Part shown: piece by piece, positions 34,222-46,351 of the stretch | How positions within the stretch are numbered: the first letter of the stretch is position 1 | Layout of the letters: each line of letters opens with the position of its first letter | Assembly (NCBI RefSeq): GCF_008728515.1 | Contig: NC_044979.1 | Location: forward strand, 165,176,782-165,240,781 | DNA from: Papio anubis | Lineage: Eukaryota; Chordata; Mammalia; Primates; Cercopithecidae | DNA: 64,000 nt | Direction of reading: 5' to 3' | Translations under genes and position numbers: made by a program | Notes under the pieces: model-generated | What the model was told of the DNA's origin: nothing | Database searches by the model: none | The model's input: only the letters and a program-made list of their open reading frames with translations

Positions 34222-34294
34222 CTTTCCTGGCTATTGTTAACTACTAGGCACTTGGGTTTTGGGTAGGCATCTGGATCTAATTTTTTTTAGTATA

Positions 34295-34412
34295 AAAATA
34301 TTGTTAATAATACCTACCTCATAGGATCATTTGGCCATTTCATAACAGCTTATTGAAAGTGCTTGGTGTGATATCTGGCATGCACTGAGTAATCAGTAGC
34401 AGCTAATAATCT
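34295..34412 (+). repeat. MIR 3' part, sense
   Basis: 'aatacctacctcataggatc', 'gaaagtgcttggtgtgatat' and 'ggcatgcactgagtaatcag'. Confidence 0.75.
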
Positions 34413-36384
34413 CTCTTTCCCTTCTCTTTTTCTTTACATCAAATCCATTATTTCTTAGGAAATTATAGGAATATATTTGTGTCTCATTGTCCCAAGTTCT
34501 GAATGCTGTAATTATCTTGATTCCACAGATGCTTTGACGATATCAGAATCTACCCCCTACTGGTGTACGTTTTTCATCACTTTATTCATTTTTGGCAAAT
34601 TATATTCAGCATGCATGATTTTTATGCTGCTTTTTCTATACATGTTGCAGCTATTCGCATTGCATTGCCCAGGGAAATGTAATCTGTTGGGATTACACCC
34701 ACATTATCCTAGTGCTATTAAATCATGTGGTTATGCTTTTCTGCGGTTTCATCTAATACGTTCTTTGGAGTTCATTTTGGACTCAGACTTGAAAAGTCTT
34801 GTAAGCATGCTTTATTTTTTACAGAATCTAGAACATTCTGGAAAACTCTTAACTTTTACCACATGCATGAACTGAATAACTAAAGTTAGGCAATTCCTTT
34901 GGCTTTTGGGAAATAATCAGAGTTCATCAGCTATGCTTCCTGGAAGAATCACTGAACCAAAAATACACTCTACCTGATAAATTACAATCTCTTTAATAAC
35001 CTACAAATTAGCAAGCACTAGCTCAAAGGAATGTAAATAAAATGAGTTCCAAAAATAAGGCTTCAACACAAAATGAGATCTCAAAAGATGTATAGTGAAA
35101 AGTATACTTTCAACTATATTTAGAATAAAAGTTTGCTAAAGTATTTCTCAGGCTGATCTTTTAGAAATCCATATCTCCATATGCCATGACAAAGATCAAT
35201 ATTTATTTATGCTTTTACAATAAAAAGCAGTGTTGTCTTTTTCCCCTAGAGCCTGCAGTAATAAAATATTTTACAGCTCCTTTATATTTTATAACTTGAA
35301 ATTTTCATTGATGCTAGGCAAGGAATAGTGCAGAGCTGTAGTCTTCTTTGTGAAGGACTTTTAATCCTTAATTAATCATTTATATAAGTCTATTGCGGAG
35401 TGGTCTTTGGAGGATTAATGAGGAAATGTTTCAAAGTATTTTCTCATTAATTCTCAAAATCTTGGATAACAGGCTTTAGATAAAATAAGAACGATTATAT
35501 TACTATTGTTCACAAAAAGAAAGCTAGAGTATCAAGTAATTCCTTAACTAAATTTTATAGAATGAAATCTATAAATCACTAAGAATTTAATTATTAAGAC
35601 TAAATTTAATTATTAAGACTAAATGCTACCCAGATCACAAAGTATCTCATGCTGTATTACAGACCATGAATTAGGTTTTTTTCCACAACTTCACAATGAA
35701 TCATACTGGAAACACTTGGTAGCAGATATAACCCGTATTATTATTTTATGTCATCAGTATTGTTTAAAATGTCAAGAGTTTATTCTTAATGATTATTGGA
35801 TTCAATCCAACTTAAAGCTTTTTATTTTGTGGCGGTGTCTCAGTTAGTTGAGAATCATTAAATCAAGTGTAAAAGTAGGGTAACTGAACACATGGCACTT
35901 TGCACCTTTTGTGTATGTGGGAGGCAGAGAGATGAGAAAGTCACTTTCTCCATGCTACCTGATCAGGTAAGAAAATCAATCCTGGCAAAATAACTTGAAT
36001 ACAAGACCAATGAAAAATACTATAAAAGAAGTAGGAAAGAATGATTTTGAACATAGGTGGAATGTAAGGAGGTTATTTATGCCTAGGACGCACCCTGGGA
36101 AGAGTTTTTGGAGAAAATATTTGAAAAAGCTCCTTAACAATAGATAGCAGTTCTGTAGAGAACAGGCTGAAGTAAGAACATTTCTCCTTGAAATGAATGA
36201 GAGCAGAGAGATTAGAAAGTACAATTTAGAGAATGGAATTGGTGGGAAATGAGGAAAGTGGTCTGACTAGTGATTAAATGACTGCATTTGCTTGGTTTGT
36301 GGGTAAAAGACAGCAGGCAAAAGAGGTCACCTATAGCCTCAGCAAGCGTTAATAAGGAAGTGAGGTTGAGAGGTGACTGAGAAG
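34413..36384. other. unique AT-rich sequence
   Basis: It contains the longest non-repeat open frame of the window (34477-34875, 132 codons). That frame has no recognised domain and a Phe/Leu/Ser-rich composition typical of T-rich DNA, so I do not call it a gene. A 19-base perfect tandem duplication lies at 35584-35621. Confidence 0.5.
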
Positions 36385-36637
36385 GTCAATGCAAAAAGCA
36401 TTTATTGAGCACCTCTTGTATGTTCTGGCTAGGAGATGGAGACAGGAATGTAAAGGAGGTTAGAGTGCAGTGTAAATGGTACTAGGATGGAAATAAGCCT
36501 GAGGTACCAGAGAAACCTTCAGGCAGAGCACCTCACCTGGAATGGAGATGAAAGGATCAGTCAAAGTAAAATGGAAGAAATCAAAGAAGAAGATGGAATG
36601 AAGAGACTTCAAAGGGGAAGCAACAGGATTTAGCCAC

Positions 36638-37115
36638 TGATATAGACTGAATGGTTGTGCTTCACATGTTGAAATCTTAATCACTAATGTGATATTATTA
36701 GGAGGTGGGGTCTCTGGGAAGTAAGGAGGTCATGAAGGTGAGGGCCTCATGAATAAGATTAGTGTCCTTGTAAAAGAGACCCTAGAGAGCTCCCTCAGTC
36801 CTTCCATCATGTGAAGACATATCAGGATGAAGACGAACATCTACAAAGCATGAAGTGGGCCCTCACCAGTCACCAAATATGCCAGCACCTTGATCTTGGA
36901 CTTCCCAGCCTCAGAATCTATGAGAAATACATTTCTGTTGATTATAAGTCACCGATTTTTATGGTCCTTTTTCATGGGCCCTCACCAGTCACCAAATTTG
37001 CCAGCGCCTTGATCTTGGACTTCCCAGCCTCTGAATCTATGAGAAATACATTTCTATTGTTTGTAAGTCATTCATTTTATGTTCCTTTGTCATAGCAGCT
37101 TGATTAACTATGACA
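36638..37115 (+). mobile_element. MLT1-type (MaLR) solo LTR with perfect target duplication
   Basis: It starts 'tgatatagactgaatggttg', contains 'ggaggtggggtctctgggaa' and 'ccttgatcttggacttccca', and ends 'ttgattaactatgaca'. The 5-base target duplication GCCAC is perfect at 36633-36637 and 37116-37120. The LTR is lengthened by an internal tandem duplication. The 94-codon frame at 36811-37095 spans both copies and is not a gene. Confidence 0.92.
36857..37093 (+). repeat. 118-bp tandem duplication inside the LTR
   Basis: Unit 1 (36857-36975) and unit 2 (36976-37093) both begin 'gggccctcaccagtcaccaa' and end near 'cctttttcat' or 'cctttgtcat'. Identity is roughly 90% by eye. It duplicates the 3' part of the LTR short of its last 22 bases. 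Confidence 0.96.
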
Positions 37116-37470
37116 GCCACTAAATGGTTGAAAGAGGAGCAGGACAGACAGGAGTTAATGACGAATCTAAACATCCTGGCCTGAGCAGGAGGGTCTAAGC
37201 CTGTCAATCCCATTAATGGAATTAGGCAGCATAGAAGAAGGAACAACTTTCAGTAGAAGACAGAGGGCTCAGCTCTGCACATGGGTTTGAAACAATAACG
37301 GGGAAGCTATTCGAAATTTCTAAAAATGCAGTTGGAATTGGTGGTCTGGAGTTCTTAGGGAAGTCAGGTATAGAGGTATCTATGTTAGAATGATCAAGAG
37401 AGAGAAAGAGCTGCCAACTGTGGTACCCAGGAGAAGCATAAGAGTAAAGATGGAGCTGTCAAAGGGGAAG

Positions 37471-39154
37471 AGTTAGTGAAAGGCATCCAGAAGGGACTTG
37501 CATTATACTGGCTACCAAATTGTTCAGATTCACAAGATACATGGAAGAAACTACCAGATAGCTAGGTATGCATTTACATGTACATAAGTATATCTGACAA
37601 CTTTAAGAGAAAGTATTTTCTTTCCTATTTTTGTTTTAATTAGTTGTATTTAGAGTTGGCTCCAGAGTTTTACTTATCCTCTTAAAAACTGGTAGTTGTA
37701 ATGTTTATTCATGATTTCTCTGCTATTGCTGTTTTTTTTTTTTTTTTCCTTATAGTTAAAACTAGTTGAACAATTAGCAGTCCCAATCTTCCATCTAAAG
37801 ACATTTTAGGAAAAACGGTAGCTCATTAAGGAGCTAGTTTATTAAAAAGAAACAGGATAATAAGGCCAAGCAATTTTGCAACTGTCTTCTGCTTATTTCC
37901 CTAAGATGAAAGATAATAACAACCTCTTCACACAGCCCCAGTTCTTTGATTTTTTTTTTAACAAATGCTTAACATCAAACAGGAGATGAAGAAAACCTCA
38001 AGCCAACCATCTTAAAGGCCTATTAGCATTTAACCTGTTAATATTTTGTGGTGAAAAGAGTTTACATATGCAATTGTTACAGTAATAATTCCTTGAAGCC
38101 CCTGGGGGCCTTCACATTACAGTGGGACTACAGAGTTTCAGAATACAATTTGTATAATAACCCTAATCAGAAAAATAAATTACTCATGCTTCACTGTATT
38201 CCAAACATAGCACTAACTCACCTCTGATGTAATCAAATATTGAGGTGTTAAACACACAAAAAACTCAAGTCTATATTATTCGGCGTACCATTTATATCCG
38301 TTAAGAATTGACAAGAAAGGTCTATTTCCCTTTTATTTGTCAGCATAAAACCTCCTATACCATCATTAGAAAAATCTTTACCAAGTCATTTCATGTTTCT
38401 TTGAATCAGAATGATTTCATTTTTCTGCCAAGCAAATGTTGCCAACTTCAGATGTGCATTAAGAAAAATGGTCTAGCAAGATAGCAAATTCCAATTTCCT
38501 ATGATCAGAGAATCTTATTACGTTCATCCTCTCCCTTCCTTCCTGTTCACGTAGGAAGTTAAAAGACGTTTTTCGGTTTAATTTGCTTAGCTCTACATTC
38601 TCATAAGTGGAAGGTAATGTTCTGGGAACTGGCCAAACACTAACTACATCTAAGAAATGAAATTCTAAAGCCCAAGTTTATTTCTGGTTGCTATTGAACT
38701 TTCCCATTTTTTGTTCAATGTGCAGATTGCCAAGTAGCATATTGTCCGTGACAACTTTACACAATGCTGGAGATCTGCAGATGGTGTGTCTTTTCACATA
38801 TGATAAATGCCTAATTTAATGCTGATTTGTAGCAATCAGAACAATGCTGCAGGCTCTTTCGGCTCAGGAATGTCTTGATAGTAGACCCAGAAGCAGGGCG
38901 TGAGCTCAGGCCCAACCATGGGTTTATGACTATAGCAGTGTTGTCCACTGTCCCTCTTAAAGCACTTAAGCTGGAAGGGACCATCATCTGATAAATGAAC
39001 AGGTGGAAGTCCAGGAAGGCTAGGTGATAAGGTAAAGATCTTTGGGGTTAGTAGTGCCCCAGGTTGGGAGCCACTGAACAACACCAATGTAATTTGTTTT
39101 GAGAAGCACCCAGGAGCACAACAATCTCAAAACTAAATTTCTGTGGAAAAGCCT
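37471..39154. other. unique sequence, repeat-poor
   Basis: No SINE, LINE or LTR recognised apart from a T-run at about 37732-37747. Confidence 0.5.
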
Positions 39155-39240
39155 AATCCTGATTTGTTCTTACAACCCAGAGTAGATCCTGGCACACTAT
39201 AAATAATCAGTACATGTTTGTAGAATGAAAATGAATTAAA
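39155..39240 (+). repeat. L2 3' end, sense
   Basis: 'atcctggcacactataaata' followed by 'atgtttgtagaatgaaaatg'. Confidence 0.55.
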
Positions 39241-39499
39241 ATGATTTAAAGTACTGTGAACCACTTGTAAGTTTTGCTAGCATTTTCCCTCTTAATACAG
39301 CTTTGCCTTACTCCTCCTGTAATTTATGTTCAATTTATTTGCCTCATCTGAGTGCTAGATAGCTTCCTATTGGTTCTAAAATGCAGTTGGGTGTACATGT
39401 AATCATGCTTGTTGAAGGTTAACTTAACTGGATTAAAAAATGATATTTTATTTTCATAAAATTTCAATAAAATGGGCTCCAGAGTTTGGAGATACTGTT

Positions 39500-39600
39500 T
39501 TTAAAGAACTAAGAATCAGAGAGGCTGAGTCGCTTGCTCCAGACCACACAGCAGATAAGTGTCTTATTCCATGCAAGGGTCAGATTCATCTAACACATGT
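39500..39600 (-). repeat. MIR core fragment, antisense
   Basis: 'cagagaggctgagtcgcttg' and 'ctccagaccacacagcagat' match the antisense MIR core. Confidence 0.55.
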
Positions 39601-42214
39601 ATCTGGAATTCTATTGGAAATGTTTACATATAAAAATATGGCTTATCCCTTACTGGGTACCTCATTTTGTAGATTAGGAAATCAATGTCTGAAATGGTTA
39701 AGGCATGAGTAGAAGGTTGACTGGTTAATAGGAGGTGAAATTGGCATATGAAGAGAAGATTCTCTAATTCCCTGTCCCTTTCTTCTTCTACTGCACCATG
39801 ACTCCTTTGGCTAGAGTGGGAACTCAGTACTCTTACATGTGTTGGAATCATCCCTTGATATAAAAGACTTCTTATATTTACTATCTTTGGCAACAAAGTG
39901 TGCTCCACAATGGTATTCAAAATACTATGTAATATTTAATTTGTAAAAAATAAAGGGCTATCTTTTACAAGTGGCACATTTCCATTTTCTCCTAACAACC
40001 ATCCATTTGTTTGCTTTTTCTATTCACTATGCTCAGAGGCAGAAATTCAAAAATTAATAAAACATAGTCCTTGACATCATGGGATTCATAGAACAGAAAG
40101 GAGAACAGATGGTTGGGGTAAAGGTATCTGAGGAAAAGCCTTTACAGATAAGAACAGAGACAAATTAAACAAACAAACAACAGTAACAATAAATAATGAC
40201 ATAAAAAAAAAAAAGGCTACAACAGGCATTTGTTGTCCATTTAGGAAGAGATGGGACATTTGGGTAGTTTTACTGTTTGGAAAATGAGTTTTGTGGTTTC
40301 ATTTCTATTCTCCACATTCCATTAATTCCATGGTTCCCCGATGACTACCGTATTATTCCTAGGTACCCTTTTTTGGCTTTTAAAAGAGTTTGACCCATAC
40401 TTAATGTAGTTTTAAACTTTTTAACATTTACTAATATAGAAGCTTTTATTGCCTATTTCCTTCTGGTTTATTCCCTTTCCTTCTGTCATTGAAGAAATGT
40501 TTCTAGTGATAGAAATATTCCATGATTGAGAAGAATGTGGGAAGAAAGGAGGGCTGGTGGATGAGAATTGCTCATGATGTCTCCTTTGCATTCTGTGCTC
40601 TCACAATGACACTACAATGTATGGTTTGACACCTGGAAGAAGCAGCTCACGATGGGCACACCTCGAAGCAGTATTTAACGTATTTGGAAGGTAACTTGAC
40701 CCATTTAGTGGTTTTCAGATATTGGGAAGTAGGAAAATGTATTTGTATATTCTACAAAATATTTCTAGTTATCTAACTTTCAGCAACCATTTAAATTTAC
40801 TTTACAAACTCTTGTGGTTCTACGAAACAGTATGAGAACTGTTAATAAGTGCAATAGAGGCTGGTGAGTCAAATAAAAATAATGGCTTCACATTTGACCT
40901 TTAGCAAGCAAAGAATTCTCAAGTATATAAATTTGCAATGGTTTTACTTCATTAAGTCACTCAGCAAGACTTTGACTAATGGTTGTTTCAGGAAAGAAAA
41001 TCACAACTAACAAGCAGAGAGTTCTTAGTATCAGCCTCCGAGGTCCCCGATTTGCCACAAAGCAAGCAGTGCACATTTTCCTTCCAAACAGAAAAAATAA
41101 AAATGAAATATAAAAGCTCATTAGACCTTCCAAATCAGGATCTTGTTTAGACACATTCAAGACACCCAGGAAGGCATCAGTGTTATCAGGTATCAGGTTA
41201 TAAAGAAATCAGAGTAAAATCCTGTGACATTCTGAATGGGACTAGAAAGGCTGGTTTACAATGGTATTTTAAAATTTAAAACTATTTGTGTGTTTTTTCT
41301 CAAAGTCCACTTTTCTTTTTTTCTAATTGCAAGAAAATTAGAACAGACACATTTCAAAAGTTCCCAGCACAGAATAGCTGTATTCTGCAGTGAATACCAG
41401 CAAAACCACATAATAATTGGAAAGAAAACACCTAAGCAAAAGCCAATCAAAGAAGCCCCTACAGGCTTCAACAGGTTTCCTTCAGGCCTGAAATACTGAC
41501 GTCCTTTTCCACTCTGACTCTTCCTAAAAACAAGGGGGGATGCTTTATGTAATCTATTGATAAGAAAGGAGGTAGACAAAAATCTTGACTCCCACGTGCT
41601 GCTCCATTTTAGACAGGGAAACACATTGTTTACTATTAAGTAATTTTTCTTTGTAGTATGGTTCTGTTACCTGTCCATATTACTGTTCTGTAAGCTGCTA
41701 TGAACAAACACATTATATTTAATGGAAGTTGAAGGAACAGGCAGAGGGTTGAGTTTTCTAACATGTATGGTTCACAAAGCCAGATTCCAAGATATGGTCT
41801 AATCTTCTAAACATATACATTTGTCCATTATAAATCCTTTTTTTCCAGGGTAAGTTTTGAAACAAATCTCATTTTGCTATCCTATCATAAAATGTTTTTG
41901 AATTAACCAGAGTCTACTTATCATTTCTCTAAGTATGGTCAAGAGGAAGAATAACTTGGTTGTATTTTTTTCCATATGAGGACTTTTGTGCACCACCCTC
42001 CCAGCCCCCGACTCTTTGTATTATGGACAGAGAAACAGAAAGGAAATTACTAAGTCAGGGAGAGAATTACTTGATGGCCATGTTCCTCTCTCAGTTTGCC
42101 ATTTGATGACATAATATATATGAAAACCTGAAAGTGAGGGCCAATTTTTCTAACCTAATAGATAAAGTTTGTGGACTTCTGAGCTACATTGCATTACTAG
42201 TAATAACTGAAAAT
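39601..42214. other. unique sequence, repeat-poor
   Basis: Only an A-run at 40203-40214 and possible traces of antisense L2 near 40050 are visible. Frames at 39624-39920 and 41256-41624 (minus, 122 codons) have no support. Confidence 0.5.
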
Positions 42215-42350
42215 GCAGATTATCAGCTATTGTGCTACATATTTTACTTAAAATGGTTATTATCTCCACCTTCAAGATGAGACAACTGAGATTTAGAAAT
42301 TAAGTAACTTGACTAGTTAAAACTGACACTAAACCTCTTAATTTTAATTG
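42215..42350 (-). repeat. MIR, antisense
   Basis: 'ggttattatctccaccttca', 'agatgagacaactgagattt' and 'aagtaacttgactagttaaa'. Confidence 0.65.
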
Positions 42351-42948
42351 CTCACTATAGCTACAGGCATAAAGTTATGATTACTTATTGCTGGAAGGGA
42401 ATCTTCAATAGACATCCAGGGTTCATCCACAGAGCTATCCAGAAAAAGCTCCCAAATCACACAGATACTGGTTCACTCGGTGACAATGTTGCTCGAAACT
42501 GTTCCATAAAAGATTCTAATCCCGAATGAAACATTTCAATATTGTTTTCATTATTGGAAAAATTTCCGTATTTTAGATCCCCTTGAGTAAATAAGAATGA
42601 GCCGCATTTTAAAAACTACTTTTTAATGGACACATTGTAATTACACATATTTATTGGGGAAAAATGTGACAATGTGATGTTTCAATACATACATATGTTG
42701 TATAATGATCAAATCAGGGTATTTATTGTGTAGACCATGGATTTGCTTTCATGAATGTTCATACGTATGTCAGAGTTTCATGCCAGGGCAATGGACATTG
42801 TATGGTTAAATCGTCTTCAGCTTCTTATTCTAAGCCTTTGCTAGATGGTTTTTAACTAAATATAGGCATATTAAAAGTTCTCTTCTCATACCACAACCCT
42901 GACCTAGCTGTAGTTGGTTTAGAGTGGGACTCAGATGGATGGGATTAT

Positions 42949-42968
42949 TTTTTCTTACGTAAGAAAAA
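42949..42968. promoter_or_regulatory. 20-bp perfect palindrome with TTACGTAA core
   Basis: The sequence reads the same on both strands around 42958/42959. The central TTACGTAA (42955-42962) is the consensus for PAR bZIP/NFIL3 factors. The match is seen directly; function is inference. Confidence 0.4.
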
Positions 42969-44122
42969 TAAATTCCATCCTAGAGATCTGTAAAAAATCT
43001 CTGTGATTTAGAATATAGAATGGGTGGGAGTGAAGGAATATAATTTAGCCCTTGATTAAATACAGCACCTATTTGTCCTTCAGGATCTTAGTGAAAGATA
43101 TTGTCTTAGGGAACCTGCTTCAAAGGAAGTATTGATGAAAAGGTAGAACGAGTGACAAATACTGCCAAAATTTCTATTATGGCATCAATGAATACATGAG
43201 CTAATATACTGATGGTGGTCTGCTGTAAATGCCCATCACTGTCAGCAACCTTTTTCTGACAAGGAGGACTGCTGTGCTATCTCAGGTTAAGCAATGAAAT
43301 CTAGGAGGTGAATGACCTGCCATAATCCATCAAAAGCACTCAGAGCTGTTCTCTTTTGAATACCTCCAATTATCTAAATTTATAACTGATATAAACAGGA
43401 AAATCAGAATTAAACCTTTAAATTGCTGCTTCTCCACCACTTGGTCTTCTTTATCTTTCCCGTTAGAATCATTGTTAGTCTAGCTGTCTTAACTAATTCA
43501 GATGAAACGTCAGGGGAAGATCAATGTATGAATCCCTCATGGCCTATTTGATGTCAATCTGTTCCTTTTATGAAACACCCTTCCTATAGGTTTAGAATGT
43601 GTTATTGCCAATGTTTCAGGCTGACCAGCAAAATGCTCAATAAACAATGCACTTTCCTCTCAAATGACACAAGAGTCAAATGGATGCTGGATGCTTAAAA
43701 GAAAAAAAATCTTTACTTATAACATGAGATTAGCTGAACAGAACTTGAGTTGAAACAGAAAATGCCTGTGAGTTCCAAGGGGTCATAACTAATATTAATG
43801 CATTTTGCTTTCATCCAGAGAAAAAAATATAAAATCTATGCTCTGTTTTGCCTCACTCCTTTGACCTCTTTCTCAGGCTGACTTTGTTCTGTTCTTTGCA
43901 CATATTTTCCAGGAATACCAATATTGGAACAGTTTTGAAGTTATAGAACTGGGCTGACACTGCAGCGTGTTCATTGCGTTGGCTACCACCGGATGACCCA
44001 CTGGCACACTTCCGTCAGGAAGAAAAACATTCCAACACACTTATTGTAAAGATGGAGGAGGAGGGCATTCAGTTGTTTTCTATTGAATGACTTTGAAGTC
44101 ATTATATCCCTACAAGACATTG

Positions 44123-44175
44123 TAGGGAATTAGTACTAATTAGTAAGAATTCCCTAATTAGTACGAATTAGTACT
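44123..44175. promoter_or_regulatory. AATTAG cluster with 9-bp hairpin
   Basis: 'tagggaatt' (44123-44131) pairs with 'aattcccta' (44149-44157). Four 'attagt' words lie inside or next to it, three as TAATTAG or AATTAG homeodomain-type cores. Confidence 0.35.
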
Positions 44176-45732
44176 TCGTTCTAAAAAAATGTATCTTTTT
44201 GTGTGTACAATAAGGGTAAGTTCAAAAGACCCCAATCACTTGCTTTTTTGGCTTTTCTTTTCCTACTTACAGTGGATCCTTTCAACTCTGTTGCCTGGCT
44301 TATCATATCCTTTCTTATCACTGGGTTAACAGAACTCTAGGCAAAGTTGACAGCCAAATATCAGAGTGCATCCATAAACATAAATCCTGGTATCTGCTCA
44401 TAGACTTAGAAACAAAGGAGAAGAACTGTGAATTATGAGAGAAATGGTAAGTAAGCCTTTTTCAAAGACAAATGTATGTATCCACCACACGTAGGTAGCT
44501 GAAACAGTTAGTTAGGGGAAGAAAAAACATCAAATGAAAGTTAAAGAGAGACACTTTATTAGATTTATTTGGGGGAATGATTAAGGCGTAGCTCATTAAA
44601 ATTCCTTTAGTCTTTCTTCTCATTTACTTTATTCACTATAGGCATGTGAACTTCTGTTAATTGTATGGTGGTTTTATAAGTATCGAGGAAGATTTTCTGA
44701 CTAGCTGAAACTACTTTCATTCTAAATCAGACAACTTTGAAGGTTACATTAACTCTTTCGTGACACTGAGTGTGCCAGAGTGTTATGAGTTTTCGGACTA
44801 CAAAGTCATTGCCTACACTGCACATTTTTGTTGCATTCCCAAAATCTTAGGCTTTTTAAAATTTACTTCCCATGAAATAAATTTCACTTATTTACTTCTT
44901 TGGAAGAATGTGGAGATATGGAAGTTCTAATCTAACAATCCAGGTCAAGTCAATAAATCTGACTCCCATATTCCACTTCAATCTGAGTTATCTAGAGGAA
45001 ACACTGAACTCTTCTGAGGGACTCATTACAGCCTTTGCTTCCATTAAGTAGTCACCTGGGGATGTCAGACATGGGTAGATCAGGATATTGAGCAATCTTG
45101 TTAGCACACCTGTATCTACCATTGCAAGGGTATCAGAACTGTGCTAGACTACTGATAACAACATACAGAACCACCAGGTGTCTTGTACACATTTGAGGCA
45201 ATTTTTTCCTCCTATAATAAGGAAGTCAGAGGTAAGCGGTTGCTTGCCTGGTTCCAGCTGTTCAGTAACGCCAGCCTGGACCTAAGTTACTATCATCTTT
45301 TCCCTCTTCCTTCCTCAGTGTGTTGGCTTTTTTTTTCCTTAGGCTTGTTATCTCATGTAGCTGGTCCAGAAATTGTATCTATGTTCGCAGCAGGAGAAGG
45401 GGAATGTGGAAGAAATTTCCAGTATGCTTGTATCTCATTGCCCAGAGCTGTACACTATGGCCAGTCCAAGGGAGACGGAAAATGAGTATCTCTCCAGAGC
45501 TAGGGATCATGCTTTCCCAAACAAAATCAGGGTTCTGTCTTTCTGTCTGCAGGAAAAGGGGCAGAATAAATACTAGATTGGCAAATAGAAGTATCAGGTG
45601 AACTATGGTGAAAACCAACTCCCCAAAAGCTGGAAGTGAGGGACCTCCTTCCCCCAACAGCCTCAAAGGACTAGGAAGAACATCAGTGAGGAAGAAGCCC
45701 GCCCTCCTTACCTCCTTGTCTCCATTTTATAG

Positions 45733-45765
45733 CCCCTCCCTTCTTTCTTTCTTTCTCTTTCTTTC

Positions 45766-45832
<67 letters not shown>

Positions 45833-45843
45833 CTCTCTTTCTT

Positions 45844-45876
<33 letters not shown>

Positions 45877-46046
45877 TTCTTTCTTTCTCTCTCCCTTCCT
45901 TCCTTTCTTTCTCTTTCTTTCTTTTCTTCTTCTTTCTTTCTCCCTTCCTTCCTTCCTTTCTTCCTTCCTTCTTTCCCTCCCTCCTTCCTTCCTTCCTTCC
46001 TTCCTTCCTTCCTTCCTTCCTTCCTTCCTTCCTTCCTTCCTTCCTT
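45733..46046. repeat. 314-bp uninterrupted polypyrimidine tract
   Basis: No A or G occurs in 314 bases on the plus strand. Left part is mainly (CTTT)n, middle CT/CTTT mixtures, right part (CTTC)n with about 16 units at 45983-46046. It is the expanded tail of the minus-strand Alu that follows. Confidence 0.98.
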
Positions 46047-46340
46047 GTTTTTGAGACAGAATTTCTCTTTTGTCACTAAGCCTGGAGTGCAGTGGCACAA
46101 TCACAGTTCATTGCAGCCTTGACCTCCTGGGTTCAAGAGATCCTCCCCCTTCAACCAACTCAATAGCTGGGACTACAGATGCATGCCACCATGCCCAGCT
46201 AATTTTTGTACTTTTTTGTACAGATGGTGTTTTGCCACATTGGCCAGGCTGTTCTGAAACTCCTAGGCTTGAGCAATCCACTCCTCTCAGCCTCCCAAAC
46301 TGTTGGGAACCGCTTACAGGTGTGAGCCATGCACCTGGCC
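45741..46340 (-). mobile_element. Alu (AluJ-like), minus strand, hugely expanded tail
   Basis: The body runs 46047-46340: 'gagacagaatttctcttttg', 'cctggagtgcagtggcacaa', ending 'catgcacctggcc'. The target duplication 'tagcccctccc' (45730-45740) and 'tagccccttcc' (46341-46351) encloses both the body and the pyrimidine tract, which shows that the tract is the Alu tail. Confidence 0.93.
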
Positions 46341-46351
46341 TAGCCCCTTCC

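Larger units (their letters stand above)
36385..37470 (-). repeat. L2, antisense, split by an LTR
   Basis: 'gcatttattgagcacctctt' is the complement of the L2 3' end; 'gaagcaacaggatttagcca' abuts the LTR; beyond it 'gaatctaaacatcctggcct' and 'gttggaattggtggtctgga' continue L2. Confidence 0.6.
42351..45729. other. unique sequence, repeat-poor
   Basis: Over 3 kb without a recognisable interspersed repeat. It holds two small palindromic sites listed separately. Overlapping frames at 45183-45666 (93-100 codons, both strands) are unsupported. Confidence 0.5.

Noticed and set aside
34477..34875. 132-codon open frame outside repeats
   Set aside because: No recognised domain, T-rich hydrophobic composition, no supportable splice or promoter context. 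A frame of this length is expected by chance in 64 kb.
41256..41624. 122-codon minus-strand frame
   Set aside because: It overlaps an 87-codon frame on the other strand, with no domain or homology I recognise.
45605..46104. 149-, 130- and 125-codon frames on both strands
   Set aside because: They are translations of the (CTTT)n/(CTTC)n tract, giving Phe/Leu/Ser and Lys/Glu/Arg runs.
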